A stretch of 64,000 nt of DNA, taken from the NCBI GenBank assembly GCA_947624785.1, contig CANQLV010000001.1:1-64000 (forward strand), written 5' to 3'. Below are positions 8,780 to 17,659 of the stretch, piece by piece (the first letter of the stretch is position 1; each line of letters starts with the position of its first letter). The position numbers and the translations under genes are program-made. The DNA comes from Akkermansia muciniphila (GTDB lineage Bacteria; Verrucomicrobiota; Verrucomicrobiia; Verrucomicrobiales; Akkermansiaceae). Under the pieces are notes generated by a model, which was not told the origin of the DNA, did not search any database, and saw only the letters and a program-made list of their open reading frames with translations.

Positions 8780-10204
8780 TTAGTGGTTGAGCTTTTCGTA
8801 GGCGGCTTTCTGGGGACCCGGCATATATGTCCGGTAGGTGATGCCGAAGGCGTCCCTGGCCTGCTCCGGCGTAGAGTACACCCCGGCGCCCGCAAAGGCA
8901 AACATGGATGCGCCCAGCACCGTGCTTTCCGAAACTTCAGAGACTTTCACGGGAATCCGCAGGATGTCCGCCCGCATCTGGGTCCAGACGCTGTTTCTGG
9001 CACCTCCGCCCACCAGGATGAGAAATTCGCTTTTGAAGCCGCCCACGGATTCCAGGCGGCGCAGGCGGGATTTCAGCCGCCAGGTAAGCGCCTCCATGGC
9101 GGCGCGGTAGATGTGGCCGCGCGTCCGGCCCAGCACCAGGCCGCCGATGGAGCCTTTCCGGTCCCCGGAAGCCAGGAAATCCGGAACCATCGTCACGCCG
9201 TCGCAGCCGGGGGGGATGGCGGCCGCTTCCGCATCCATGGTGTCGTAGGATTCGCCGCGGAAGCAGGTGGCTTTCACCCATTCAATGATGCCGGAACCGA
9301 GCCATTGCAGGCCGGGGTTCAGAAGGCCCGGTTCCGCGTCGAATTCCGCCGTGGCTCCGTCCGCGTAGTCCTCCGGTGTCAGCCGGGCCTGCGCGGAGCG
9401 CGCCATCAGGATTTCCCAGGTGCCGGAGGAAAGGACCGGCTGGTCCCTGTCCGCGCCGGAACCGAAGATGGCGAACTGGGTGTCGTGCCCCGCGGAAATG
9501 ACGGGAATGCCCGCCAGGGCGGGAATGCCCATGGCCGCCGCCGCTTCCGGCGTGAGGACGCCGATGGTTTCTCCCGCGTCCACGGTGGGGGGGAAGAGGT
9601 CGCGGCGCAGGCCGAGGCGGTCCAGAATGACGGGGGAGAAGTCTCCCGTTTCCAGGTCCGTGAGCTGGGAGGTCCCGGCCATGGTCCGGTCCGTCGCCAT
9701 GACGCCGGTGAGCTTGTACGCCAGGAGGTTGGAGATGAAGAGCCACGCATGGGCCTTTTCCAGCAGCTCCGGGCGGTTTTCCTTGAGCCAGACGAGTTTG
9801 TAGATGGTGTTGAAGGCAAAGGCCCCCACGCCGGAGATGCGGTCAAGCTCTTCCTGGGAGATGTATTTGCCGATGTTTTTCATGACCTCCGCCGTGCGGG
9901 GGCACTTCCAGGATATGACGGGGTAAAGCTGGCTACCGGAAGCGTCCACCAGCGCGCCGTCCACGCCGAAGGTGGTGACGGTAGCGGCCCGCACCTGTTC
10001 CGCATCCAGGCCCTCAAGGGCCTTCACGGCGCATTCGGAGAGCTGTTTGAAAATCCGGCCGGCGTCCCAGACGTGGAATTCCGGATTTTCCTCACCGGGC
10101 AGCGTGGCGTTCGGCTGCGAGGCCTTCCCCACGATGACGCCTTGTTCATCCACAACCATCGCGCGCACGTTCGTCGCGCCGCAGTCCAAGCAGAGGGAGT
10201 ACAT
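8780..10204 (-). CDS. fucK: L-fuculokinase (FGGY family)
   Basis: It phosphorylates L-fuculose at C1 with ATP, the second step of fucose catabolism. The 474-residue protein opens with LDCGATNVRAM, the FGGY phosphate-1 loop. Other matches to FucK are TTFGVDGALVD (catalytic Asp region, near residue 80), SWKCPRTAEVM, GVGAFAFNTIYKLVWLKE, AGHDTQFAIFGSG and LSSGTWEILM. The ATPase segment LVGGGARNSVW is near residue 395. fucA begins 13 bp downstream. The start codon lies 4 bp from one terminal repeat of an S23 cassette, so the sequence just upstream, where a Shine-Dalgarno would be, is repeat DNA and shows no ribosome-binding motif. Translation may therefore be weaker than in a native operon context. 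Confidence 0.92.
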   Translation of the reverse strand: MYSLCLDCGATNVRAMVVDEQGVIVGKASQPNATLPGEENPEFHVWDAGRIFKQLSECAVKALEGLDAEQVRAATVTTFGVDGALVDASGSQLYPVISWKCPRTAEVMKNIGKYISQEELDRISGVGAFAFNTIYKLVWLKENRPELLEKAHAWLFISNLLAYKLTGVMATDRTMAGTSQLTDLETGDFSPVILDRLGLRRDLFPPTVDAGETIGVLTPEAAAAMGIPALAGIPVISAGHDTQFAIFGSGADRDQPVLSSGTWEILMARSAQARLTPEDYADGATAEFDAEPGLLNPGLQWLGSGIIEWVKATCFRGESYDTMDAEAAAIPPGCDGVTMVPDFLASGDRKGSIGGLVLGRTRGHIYRAAMEALTWRLKSRLRRLESVGGFKSEFLILVGGGARNSVWTQMRADILRIPVKVSEVSESTVLGASMFAFAGAGVYSTPEQARDAFGITYRTYMPGPQKAAYEKLNH

Positions 10205-10208
10205 GAGT

Positions 10209-10235
10209 TAAGAGTTAATAGTGAAAAGTTAATAG
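10209..10235. repeat. Terminal inverted repeat, fucK side
   Basis: This 27-bp AT-rich repeat matches the reverse complement of 10608-10634 at 23 of 27 positions. Its core is AGTTAATAGT followed by AGTTAA. It contains the stop codon of the S23 pseudogene. Confidence 0.65.
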
Positions 10236-10594
10236 GTGTCCGGTTGTGCTTGTTGAGCTGTTTTGTTAATAGAAATGAGCATTTTAAGGATTTCCGTGCA
10301 GTCCTGATTGATAGAGGAGTATTCCGTTTCCGTCAGGCTTCCGGTGGCATGCAGCAGTTTAAGCCATGTATGCGTTTCGGAACATTCCTTCAGGGCAATG
10401 CGGGCTTTGGAAAAGAAGTCCTTTCTGCTACTCCCTTAGACAGCTTCGGATAAATTGGCGGCAATGCTCGTACCGGAACGTATGAGCTGGCTGAGCAATT
10501 CCCGCTCGACGTCCTGCTTTTTCAAGTGCCTGCATAAGTGAATAATGCGGACCGCGAAAGAAAAGCTTTTAGCGGAAACGAGACTTTCTGCCAT
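10229..10594 (-). pseudogene. S23/four-helix-bundle protein, nonsense mutated
   Basis: Reading from ATG at 10592-10594, the frame gives MAESLVSAKSFSF, then an RSGTSIAANLSEAV segment, an in-frame TAA at 10436-10438 after 52 residues, and then GSSRKDFFSKARIALKECSE and a normal end at 10229. Apart from that one stop the frame is intact over 121 codons. The pattern S-x-A-A-N-(I/L)-x-E-A-x-x-G-x-S-x-x-D-F is typical of the family of proteins encoded by 23S rRNA intervening sequences, often annotated four helix bundle protein. TAC (Tyr) to TAA is the simplest explanation. The reading frame lies inside 27-bp inverted repeats and interrupts the fucI-fucK spacing. Confidence 0.8.
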
Positions 10595-10607
10595 GTTTTA
10601 TCCGAAG

Positions 10608-10634
10608 CTGTTAACTGTTAACTATTAACTGTTA
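10608..10634. repeat. Terminal inverted repeat, fucI side
   Basis: This is the partner of 10209-10235. It is made of TTAACTGTTAACTATTAACT-type sequence and ends about 10 bp from the fucI stop. No target-site duplication is obvious. Confidence 0.65.
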
Positions 10635-10644
10635 CCTTTCGTTT

Positions 10645-12423
10645 TCAGTATTTTCCGTATAATGGGCCGTAATTGGTGCAGGCGCGGAAGTCGGCGCTTT
10701 CCGGGTCCGCGGTGCCGTGGAGGCCCCAGGCGGAGGGACGGTAGATTTGGTCGTCCGGGATGTTGTGGGCGTATACGGGGATGCGCAGCATGGAGGCCAG
10801 CGTCAGGATGTCCGCACCGATGTGGCCGTAGGTGAAGGCTCCGTGGTTGGCGCCCATGTTGGCCATGACGCTGTATACGTCCGTAAAGGCTCCCTTGCCG
10901 GTCAGGCGCGGGGCGAACCAGGTGGTGGGCCAGCCCGGATCAGTGCGTTCGTCCAGGGTCTTGTGCACCTTGGCGGGCAGGTCCACGGACCAGCCTTCCG
11001 CCACGATGAGGACGGGGCCCAGGCCCTTGACGATGTTCAGGCGCATCATGGTGACGGGGGAGCCGCCCTTGGTGACGTAGTGGACGGAGTAGCCGCCGCC
11101 GCGGAAGTATTCCCGGTTGGCCGGGCACCAGGTGGCTTGTTCCATCATGGTTTTCGCGTCGTCCGGGGTGACGTCCCAGTGCTTCTTCATGACGGGGTTG
11201 CCGTCCTTGTCCGTGCAGGCCATGCAGCCGTCCAGGGCCGCGGAGCCGGAGTTGATGAGGTGGATGATGCCGTCCTTGGCGTGGCCTTCCAGCTTGTAGC
11301 CCGTGACGCGCTTCACGGCTTCCGGGCTCCAATAGGTGCGCACGTCCGCAAAGACGTTGGCCTGACCGGTGAGCAGGTAGCCGAAAAGGAGGCAGGCTCC
11401 GTTCAGGGAGTCGTTTTCCGTGGCGAAGGGCATCGGGGCGCGCGGGCCGTTCCAGTCAAAGGTGGAGTTGAGCAGGGTTTCCGCAATGTCTCCGTTCGGG
11501 TAGAAGTCCGTCCAGTGGCGCTGGCCCTGGAAGCCGCCGGCAATGGCCTGGTAGCCCAGGGATTCTTCTTCGCGGTCGATTTTTTTGAGCTTGGGGTTGC
11601 CCTGCATCATGTCCCGGAAGATCATGGCCATCAGCACGCTTTCCTTGAAGGTCCTGCGGCGTCCGGCCTCGTCCAGCTTCAGGTCCGGGCGGTTCTTGTC
11701 TTCGGCGAATTTGAAGACGGCGTCCGCCCACTGCATGGCGAGGTCGAATTCCGCCTCATCGTAAATCTTCTGGTCCATCCGGCGGCGCACTTCCGTCATG
11801 TCCACGGCCTGCACGCGGATGCCCAGGTAGTTTTCCCAGAAGGACTGGTCCACGATGGAGCCGGCGATGCCCATGGAGCAGCCGCCGATGGAGAGGTAGC
11901 CCTTGCCGCGGAGGGTGGCTACGGCGAGGCCGGCGCGGCAGAAGCGCAGGATTTTTTCAGCCACGTCTTCCGGAATGGAGGTATCGCCGGCGTCCTGAAC
12001 GTCTTTTCCGTAAATGGAGAAGGCGGGGAACCCCTTCTGGTTCAGGCCGGCTAGGGCGGCGGCCAGGTACACGGCGCCGGGGCGTTCCGTGCCGTTGAAG
12101 CCCCAGATGGCCTTGGGCGTGAACGGGTCCATGTCAAAGGTCTCGCTGCCGTAGCACCAGCAGGGCGTGACGGCCAGGGAGACGCCGACGTTGTTGGCCT
12201 TGAACTTGTCCGCACAGGCGGCGGCTTCCGCCGGACCGCCGATGCAGGTGTCTGCGATCACGCACTTGACGGGTTCACCGGAGGCGTGGCGGATGTTGGC
12301 CTCAATGAGGGCCGCGGCCGCCTTGGCCATGTTCATGGTTTGATCTTCCAGGGATTCCCGGACGCCGAGGCGGCGGCCGTCAATCGTGGGGCGGATACCG
12401 ATGGTTGGTAATGCTGTTTTCAT
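10645..12423 (-). CDS. fucI: L-fucose isomerase
   Basis: It converts L-fucose to L-fuculose in the cytoplasm using Mn2+. The 592-residue length matches E. coli FucI (591). The known metal ligands have clear counterparts one position earlier: Glu336 in FATEND, Asp360 in FADVRTYW and His527 in GANHGAF (E. coli Glu337, Asp361, His528). Other conserved blocks are [12 protein letters not shown], the N-terminal [10 protein letters not shown], and SIGGCSMGI. It follows fucP by 27 bp and is separated from fucK by the S23 cassette. It should be transcribed from the promoter upstream of fucP. Confidence 0.96.
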   Translation of the reverse strand: MKTALPTIGIRPTIDGRRLGVRESLEDQTMNMAKAAAALIEANIRHASGEPVKCVIADTCIGGPAEAAACADKFKANNVGVSLAVTPCWCYGSETFDMDPFTPKAIWGFNGTERPGAVYLAAALAGLNQKGFPAFSIYGKDVQDAGDTSIPEDVAEKILRFCRAGLAVATLRGKGYLSIGGCSMGIAGSIVDQSFWENYLGIRVQAVDMTEVRRRMDQKIYDEAEFDLAMQWADAVFKFAEDKNRPDLKLDEAGRRRTFKESVLMAMIFRDMMQGNPKLKKIDREEESLGYQAIAGGFQGQRHWTDFYPNGDIAETLLNSTFDWNGPRAPMPFATENDSLNGACLLFGYLLTGQANVFADVRTYWSPEAVKRVTGYKLEGHAKDGIIHLINSGSAALDGCMACTDKDGNPVMKKHWDVTPDDAKTMMEQATWCPANREYFRGGGYSVHYVTKGGSPVTMMRLNIVKGLGPVLIVAEGWSVDLPAKVHKTLDERTDPGWPTTWFAPRLTGKGAFTDVYSVMANMGANHGAFTYGHIGADILTLASMLRIPVYAHNIPDDQIYRPSAWGLHGTADPESADFRACTNYGPLYGKY

Positions 12424-12450
12424 ATCTTGCGTAGGTGATGTGAAGCTGGT

Positions 12451-14382
12451 TCAGGCCTGGGCAGGCGCTTCCTCTTCCTTTTTCAGATGGGTGTTGCGGA
12501 AGAAGAAGCCGTAGATTAGTACCACGGCGAAGCAGATGATGGGAATAAAGAAGGATGACCGCACCGCTTTTTCCACGAAGTTTTCCTGGGCCGTCTGGAA
12601 TTGCTTCATGTCCAGCGGATGGGAAATCAGGTCATTCAGTACATTGGCCTGGTCTCCGGAAAGCGTGGTGAGCGCCGGAATCAGGGAGAATTGCTGAATT
12701 TGCTGTTCCCTCCCGGCGGGGGCGGGCAGGCGGTCCAGGTTGGCCTTGAAGACCGCCAGTTCTTCCGGCTTGAGGCCGGAGCAGCCGGGCAGGGATTTGG
12801 CCGCCTGGTCAAAGGCTTCCCCGTTCAGGGAGGGGAGGGAGAGGAAGGTGTCCAGGTTTTTCTGGAACTTGGCGGCCGCCTTGGCCTGTTCTTCCCCTGC
12901 GGCTGGATTGGCTTCCGACATCTTGTACAGGGCCAGCATGGCGCCGGAGACGGATTTGCGGGAGTCCGCCGCTTCCGCCCGCGCGATCAGGGGGCGGTCA
13001 ATGGATTCAAAGTAGGCCACCTGGTTTTTCACCGTGGTGTTGTCAATGCAGGAACCCATGTACGGGGTGATGACGGCTCCCCCCAGGATGGCCATGATGA
13101 GGCCGGCGGCGCCCAGCTTCACTTCGGACCCCAGGCCGCGCAGCGCGATGCCGTAGATGGTGGGGAACATCAGGGACATGCAGCCGGAGATGCCCACCAG
13201 CGTCCAGACGGAGATTTCCTTGGGCAGGTACATGGTGCCCAGGCAGCAAAGGATGCCGGCAATGGCGAAGAGGGACATCATGTTGGCCGGGTTGAACTTT
13301 TTCATCAGGGCCGTGGTGATGGCGCGGCAGGCGATGAACAGGACGATGGAGAAGATGTAGTAGTTGGAGGCCGCCGCTTCCTGCATGCCGGGGAAGACGG
13401 ACATGATGTACTTGATGGTCCACGTCCAGACGGCGATCTGCACGCCCACATAGAAGAACTGGGCCGCCACGCCGCAGAAGTAGCGCGGCAGCTTCACCAG
13501 CTTCATGAGCTGGCAGCGGTAGTCCGGCATGATGAGAAGGAAGGCGATGGGGCCGACCATCATGATCAGGATTTGCTGCACCATGCTGAATTCGAAGGTG
13601 GAGTAGTACTGGAACAGGAAGGGGATGAAGATGAAGGCGACGCACAGGCCCAGGCGGCCGAGCTTGGAGGAAAGGGGCTGCGTGTTTTCCCGGGTGGGCA
13701 CGCTTTCGTCGTCGGACTTGTAGCGGCAGAAGAAGAACCAGATGACGGCGGCGATGGCGACCAGGCCCACGTAGGGAACGCATACCCAGAAAAGCTCGTC
13801 GCTGACGATGGCGTTCAGTTGTTCCGGGTCCATGGCCTTGCGGGTGTCCATGTCCGCATCATTCAGGTGCGCGAGGATGAAGTATTTAGCCAGGAAGATG
13901 CCCGTCAGGGAGCCGATGGGGTTGAAGGCCTGGGCGAAGTTCAGGCGGCGCACGCTCGTCTCCTGGGAGCCCATGGAGAGGACGAAGGGGTTGCACGTGG
14001 TTTCCAGAATGGAGAGGCCGCCCGCCAGCACGAAGATGGCTACCAGATAAATGTCAAAACTTTGCCCGATGGCGGCGGGGATGTAGCACAGCGCGCCGAT
14101 CATGTAGAACCCCAGGCCGATGAGCACGCCCGCCTTGTAGGAGAATTCCTCCAGCAGGATGGAGGCGAAAATGGCAAGCACCGCATACGCCCCGTAAAAG
14201 GAGATTTGCACCCCTGCGGATTCCGAAGCGTTGATCATGAAGATTTTGCTGAATGCCGGGACCAGGTTGTCCGTCATGTTGTTCAGCAGGCCCCACAGCG
14301 CGAAACAGGAGACCAGCATGAAGAACGGCAGCCGGTACTGTTTGGGAACGATCGGCACGGTAGAGGTACGGTTTTTGTCCAT
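12451..14382 (-). CDS. fucP: L-fucose:H+ symporter-like MFS permease, enlarged
   Basis: A major facilitator protein of 643 residues, against about 438 for E. coli FucP. NNMTDNLVPAF near residue 34-44 carries Asp38, and ILETTCNPFVLSMG carries Glu127; these correspond to the two acidic residues needed for proton-coupled fucose transport. Two features explain the extra length. An added hydrophobic pair lies in the central loop (about 243-260 and 268-285). A hydrophilic, helical, Ala/Glu/Lys-rich segment of about 165 residues (445-610) lies before the last membrane helix (611-628) and is probably periplasmic. It is the first gene of the fucose operon. It imports fucose released from mucin. A related sugar is possible, but the operon argues for fucose. 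Confidence 0.88.
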   Translation of the reverse strand: MDKNRTSTVPIVPKQYRLPFFMLVSCFALWGLLNNMTDNLVPAFSKIFMINASESAGVQISFYGAYAVLAIFASILLEEFSYKAGVLIGLGFYMIGALCYIPAAIGQSFDIYLVAIFVLAGGLSILETTCNPFVLSMGSQETSVRRLNFAQAFNPIGSLTGIFLAKYFILAHLNDADMDTRKAMDPEQLNAIVSDELFWVCVPYVGLVAIAAVIWFFFCRYKSDDESVPTRENTQPLSSKLGRLGLCVAFIFIPFLFQYYSTFEFSMVQQILIMMVGPIAFLLIMPDYRCQLMKLVKLPRYFCGVAAQFFYVGVQIAVWTWTIKYIMSVFPGMQEAAASNYYIFSIVLFIACRAITTALMKKFNPANMMSLFAIAGILCCLGTMYLPKEISVWTLVGISGCMSLMFPTIYGIALRGLGSEVKLGAAGLIMAILGGAVITPYMGSCIDNTTVKNQVAYFESIDRPLIARAEAADSRKSVSGAMLALYKMSEANPAAGEEQAKAAAKFQKNLDTFLSLPSLNGEAFDQAAKSLPGCSGLKPEELAVFKANLDRLPAPAGREQQIQQFSLIPALTTLSGDQANVLNDLISHPLDMKQFQTAQENFVEKAVRSSFFIPIICFAVVLIYGFFFRNTHLKKEEEAPAQA

Positions 14383-14448
14383 ATTGCTTTTGCCAATTTC
14401 TCACAAGGACGGCGGTGCGTCAATCTGGAAACGGAAAAGAGTCCAGAA

Positions 14449-14478
14449 ATTATCCAACCTGTTGATAGAAAAAGTAAA
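14449..14478 (-). promoter_or_regulatory. Candidate promoter of the fucose operon
   Basis: On the minus strand TTTACT (14473-14478) is followed after 18 bases by GATAAT (14449-14454), 67 bp before the fucP start. The match is moderate and no dedicated fucose regulator is in the window. Confidence 0.35.
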
Positions 14479-14570
14479 GTGACGTTCCTGCGTTGGGATA
14501 TTCTGTCAGCGTTCACGGGAAGCCCGTCTTCTCCTTGACTCCTGTTTCCGAGGTGGCTAAGGATGGGGCG

Positions 14571-15083
14571 ATGAAGAAGTGCATTCTTGCCGTCTGTCTT
14601 GGGCTGGCCGGTTTTTGGGGAGTTCTGGCAGAAGATTCCCCCGTCGCCAATCCGGAAAAAACGGATGAAAAAAGCGGCGTGGAGCTGCCGTCCGGAGAAT
14701 TGCTGTCGGACCATGTGGCGGAGGCGGAGTTTACGGGCGTTATCCACCGGAAATGCAGGTTCCTTACCTCCCTGTGCCCGGACAAGTGCGACCACGCCAA
14801 GGATTTCGCCGCCTTCCGTATCATCAGGTATCTGGATTACCGGAAACCCGGCAAGTACGGGGATGAAAAGCAGGAGCAGCTGATGATTGACGTTAATCCG
14901 GCGCACAAGCCCATCCTGCAGGGGGCGGACATCCTGAAAAAGGTAGCCGCCCTGAAACCGGGGGACAAGGTTATCCTTCACTGGTCCCATTACTACATGC
15001 ACCGGGATTCCAGCTCCTTTCCGGAACGTCCCGTGATTTCCATAGAGCCGGTGGCTCCTGCCAGTGAAAAGACGGAAGATTGA
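14571..15083 (+). CDS. Small secreted protein with a CPDKC motif, function unknown
   Basis: The ATG at 14571 starts a 170-residue protein with a clean signal peptide (MKKCILAVCLGLAGFWGVLA). The frame is open further upstream, but that extension would hide the signal peptide. The mature part is acidic, with a conserved-looking core: HRKCRFLTSLCPDKCDHAKD around residues 58-77, then a beta-rich stretch ending LKPGDKVILHWSHYYMH. Four Cys/His clustered around CPDKC could bind metal or form a disulfide. It is divergent from fucP and ends 144 bp before the sialidase start. I do not recognise a named family. Confidence 0.75.
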   Translation: MKKCILAVCLGLAGFWGVLAEDSPVANPEKTDEKSGVELPSGELLSDHVAEAEFTGVIHRKCRFLTSLCPDKCDHAKDFAAFRIIRYLDYRKPGKYGDEKQEQLMIDVNPAHKPILQGADILKKVAALKPGDKVILHWSHYYMHRDSSSFPERPVISIEPVAPASEKTED

Positions 15084-15227
15084 GGACTGGTCTTTCTACA
15101 GGCCTCCCAGGCAAGGCTGGACGCGGCGGAAAAGCGTGTGTTAGGAAACAGGCTGGCAATGACGCAGCTCCGGGCAAGATTGTTCCGGTTCGCTGCGTAT
15201 TGTCCTGCGAAACACACCATAAATACG

Positions 15228-17276
15228 ATGCGTTTACCTTTGAATACATTAACGGGGCTTGCCCTGCTGTGTGCCCTGGGCATGTCTGTTCCCGCCGCCC
15301 GCGGCACGGAAAGCTTTGAGCAGGCCAAACACGGCAGGTTTACCACGCTTTCCACCAAATACGGCCCCATGTCCTGCCGGGACGGCGTGGCGGAAATCGG
15401 GGGAGGGGGAAAATCCGGAAAGTCTTCCCTGCGGATGTTCGGCGGACAGGATGCCGAACTGAAGCTGGACTTGAAGGATACTCCTTCCAGGGAAGTACGG
15501 CTGTCCGCCTGGGCGGAGCGCTGGACCGGACAGGCCCCTTTTGAATTCTCCATTGTGGCCGTAGGGCCCGGGGGGGAAAAGAAGATTTATGACGGCAAGG
15601 ATATCAGGACGGGCGGGTTCAATACCAAGATAGAGGCCGGTGTTCCCGCCGGAACGCGTTCGCTGATTTTCAAGCTGACGGCTCCGGAGAACAAGGGGAT
15701 GAAGCTGGACGACCTGTTCATCGTGCCCTGCATCCCCATGAAGGTGAATCCGCAGGTGGAGATGGCCTCTTCCGCCTATCCGGTGATGGTGCGCATCCCG
15801 TGCAGCCCCGTTCTTTCCCTGAAGGTTCAAACGGACGGCTGCCTTAATCCGCAGTTCCTGACGGCCGTCAATCTGGATTTCACGGGCACGACGAAGCTTT
15901 CCGACATTGAATCCGTGACGGTGATGAGGGGGGAAGAGGCCCCGCCCGTTCAGCGCGGCGAAGACCCGTTTCCGAAGGATGCCTCCCAGGTGCTGGGTAC
16001 GGTGAAGCTTTCCGGCTCCTCCAAGCCCCAGATTCCCGTGAAGGGGAAACTGGAGCTGGACCCCGGCGACAATTACCTGTGGGCGTGCGTGACGATGAAG
16101 AAGGGCGCGTCCCTGGACGGCAGGGTGGTGGTGCGCCCGGCCAGCATTGTGGCGGGGAACAGGCTGATGAAGGTGGCCAATGCCGCGCCGGTGGCGCAGC
16201 GCATCGGCGTGGCCGTCGTGAAGCACGGGGACTTCAACTCCAAGTTTTACCGCATTCCCGGCCTGGACCGTTCCAAGAAAGGGACCCTGCTGGCCGTTTA
16301 CGACATCCGTTACAACCATTCCGGCGACCTTCCGGCCAACATTGACGTGGGCGTGAGCCGCTCCACGGACGGGGGCCGCACCTGGTCCGACGTCAAGATC
16401 GCTATTGACGATTCCAAGATTGACCCTTCCCTGGGCGCGACCAGGGGCGTGGGGGACCCCGCCATTCTGGTGGATGAAAAGACGGGCCGCATCTGGGTGG
16501 CCGCCATCTGGAGCCACAAGCATTCCATCTGGGGCAGCAAGTCCGGGGACAATTCCCCGGAAGCCTGCGGGCAGCTGGTGCTGGCGTACAGCGATGACGA
16601 CGGCCTTACCTGGTCCAAGCCCGTCAACATTACGGAACAGACCAAGAACAAGGACTGGCGCATCCTGTTCAACGGCCCCGGCAACGGCATCTGCATGAAG
16701 GACGGCACGCTGGTCTTTGCCGCCCAGTACTGGGACGGCAAGGGCGTGCCGTGGTCCACCATCGTTTACTCCAAGGACCGGGGCAAGACCTGGCACTGCG
16801 GCACGGGCGTCAACCAGCAGACGACGGAAGCCCAGGTAATTGAGTTGAAGGACGGCTCCATCATGATCAATGCCCGCTGCAACTGGGGAGGTTCCCGCGT
16901 GGTGGGCGTTACGAAGGACCTGGGCAAAACTTGGGAAAAGCACCCCACCAACCGCACCCCCCAGTTGAGGGAACCCGTCTGCCAGGGCAGCCTGCTTGCC
17001 GTGGACGGAGTGCCGGGTGCGGGCAGGGTGGTCCTGTTCTCCAACCCCAACACCACCTCCGGGCGCTCCCACATGACCCTGAAGGCTTCCACGGATGACG
17101 CCGGTTCCTGGCCGGAGGACAAGTGGCTCCTTTACGATGCCCGCAACGGCTGGGGGTATTCCTGCCTGGCTCCCGTGGATAAAAACCACGTGGGCGTGCT
17201 GTATGAATCCCAAGGGGCGCTGAACTTCCTGAAAATCCCGTACAAGGAGGTTCTCAACGCGGGCAGTGCGCGCTGA
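15228..17276 (+). CDS. Secreted sialidase (GH33)
   Basis: An exo-alpha-sialidase that releases terminal sialic acid from glycans. The 682-residue protein has a signal peptide (MRLPLNTLTGLALLCALGM), an N-terminal beta-sandwich region (about 35-320) and a six-bladed propeller. The propeller shows YRIPG (Arg342 of the Arg triad), four Asp boxes (STDGGRTW near 380, SDDDGLTW near 455, SKDRGKTW near 515, TKDLGKTW near 562), Glu539 in ELKDGSIMINAR, a further Arg in GAGRVVLFSNPN, and the nucleophile Tyr644 in GWGYSCL. All catalytic parts are present. The ATG at 15228 was preferred to upstream starts because it directly precedes the signal peptide. It lies next to the fucose operon, which suits mucin desialylation followed by fucose use. 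A strong terminator follows. Confidence 0.95.
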   Translation: MRLPLNTLTGLALLCALGMSVPAARGTESFEQAKHGRFTTLSTKYGPMSCRDGVAEIGGGGKSGKSSLRMFGGQDAELKLDLKDTPSREVRLSAWAERWTGQAPFEFSIVAVGPGGEKKIYDGKDIRTGGFNTKIEAGVPAGTRSLIFKLTAPENKGMKLDDLFIVPCIPMKVNPQVEMASSAYPVMVRIPCSPVLSLKVQTDGCLNPQFLTAVNLDFTGTTKLSDIESVTVMRGEEAPPVQRGEDPFPKDASQVLGTVKLSGSSKPQIPVKGKLELDPGDNYLWACVTMKKGASLDGRVVVRPASIVAGNRLMKVANAAPVAQRIGVAVVKHGDFNSKFYRIPGLDRSKKGTLLAVYDIRYNHSGDLPANIDVGVSRSTDGGRTWSDVKIAIDDSKIDPSLGATRGVGDPAILVDEKTGRIWVAAIWSHKHSIWGSKSGDNSPEACGQLVLAYSDDDGLTWSKPVNITEQTKNKDWRILFNGPGNGICMKDGTLVFAAQYWDGKGVPWSTIVYSKDRGKTWHCGTGVNQQTTEAQVIELKDGSIMINARCNWGGSRVVGVTKDLGKTWEKHPTNRTPQLREPVCQGSLLAVDGVPGAGRVVLFSNPNTTSGRSHMTLKASTDDAGSWPEDKWLLYDARNGWGYSCLAPVDKNHVGVLYESQGALNFLKIPYKEVLNAGSAR

Positions 17277-17300
17277 CGCCGGCTCCCGGCATTGAATAAC

Positions 17301-17340
17301 GGGCCACCTTCCTTCCGGGGGAGGTGGCCCGTTTTTATTT
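17301..17340 (+). terminator. Terminator after the sialidase gene
   Basis: GGGCCACCT (17301-17309) pairs with AGGTGGCCC (17322-17330) and is followed by GTTTTTATTTT. Confidence 0.9.
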
Positions 17341-17470
17341 TAGGAAAAGGCAACTTTTTCAAAAGGTGCGCCAGTGTCCCGCTTAAAATTTTCCGGGAAA
17401 AAGTGAGGCCGATAGGGTCGGGAGAATGGATTAGATAAAAAGTTTTTATGGAAAGGAAATGGTGCTCACG

Positions 17471-17485
17471 CGGATTTCAAATCCG
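17471..17485. promoter_or_regulatory. Palindrome B1 (CGGATTT-C-AAATCCG)
   Basis: A 15-bp dyad with 7-bp arms, closely related to the pair before the autotransporter gene. It lies 174 bp upstream of the PEP-CTERM start. Confidence 0.55.
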
Positions 17486-17605
17486 GAAGTCAATACATTT
17501 TTCAAAGCGAAAGACAGCCAATGGGTAAAAACGCAAGGAAACATTGACTATCTCCGGGGCAAGGCTGGGTTGCTCTACCTATATCTTTTATTTTATTTAA
17601 TTATT

Positions 17606-17638
17606 GTGTATTTGCGAATTTGAAATCCGTAAATACAC
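17606..17638. promoter_or_regulatory. Palindrome B2 inside a 33-bp dyad
   Basis: CGAATTTGAAATCCG (17615-17629) is the reverse complement of B1 with one mismatch. It sits inside outer arms GTGTATTT (17606-17613) and AAATACAC (17631-17638). The dyad ends 21 bp before the ATG at 17660, so a bound protein could block transcription or translation start. Confidence 0.55.
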
Positions 17639-17659
17639 AGAACATTCAATCCTATTGTT

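Larger units (their letters stand above)
17341..17659. other. AT-rich leader of the PEP-CTERM gene, no gene seen
   Basis: About 320 bases with no coding signal. It holds palindromes B1 (17471-17485) and B2 (17615-17629) and a longer dyad around B2. I cannot place a confident promoter. Confidence 0.6.

Noticed and set aside
8291..10453. Long plus-strand open frame of 720 codons opposite fucA and fucK
   Set aside because: Antisense to two clearly real genes; its His/Gly/Arg-rich translation is what high-GC antisense frames give.
12601..14538. Plus-strand open frame of 645 codons opposite fucP
   Set aside because: Shadow of a well-supported membrane protein; rich in His, Gly and Asp with no motif.
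15249..17213. Minus-strand open frame opposite the sialidase
   Set aside because: The plus-strand product has every catalytic element of GH33.
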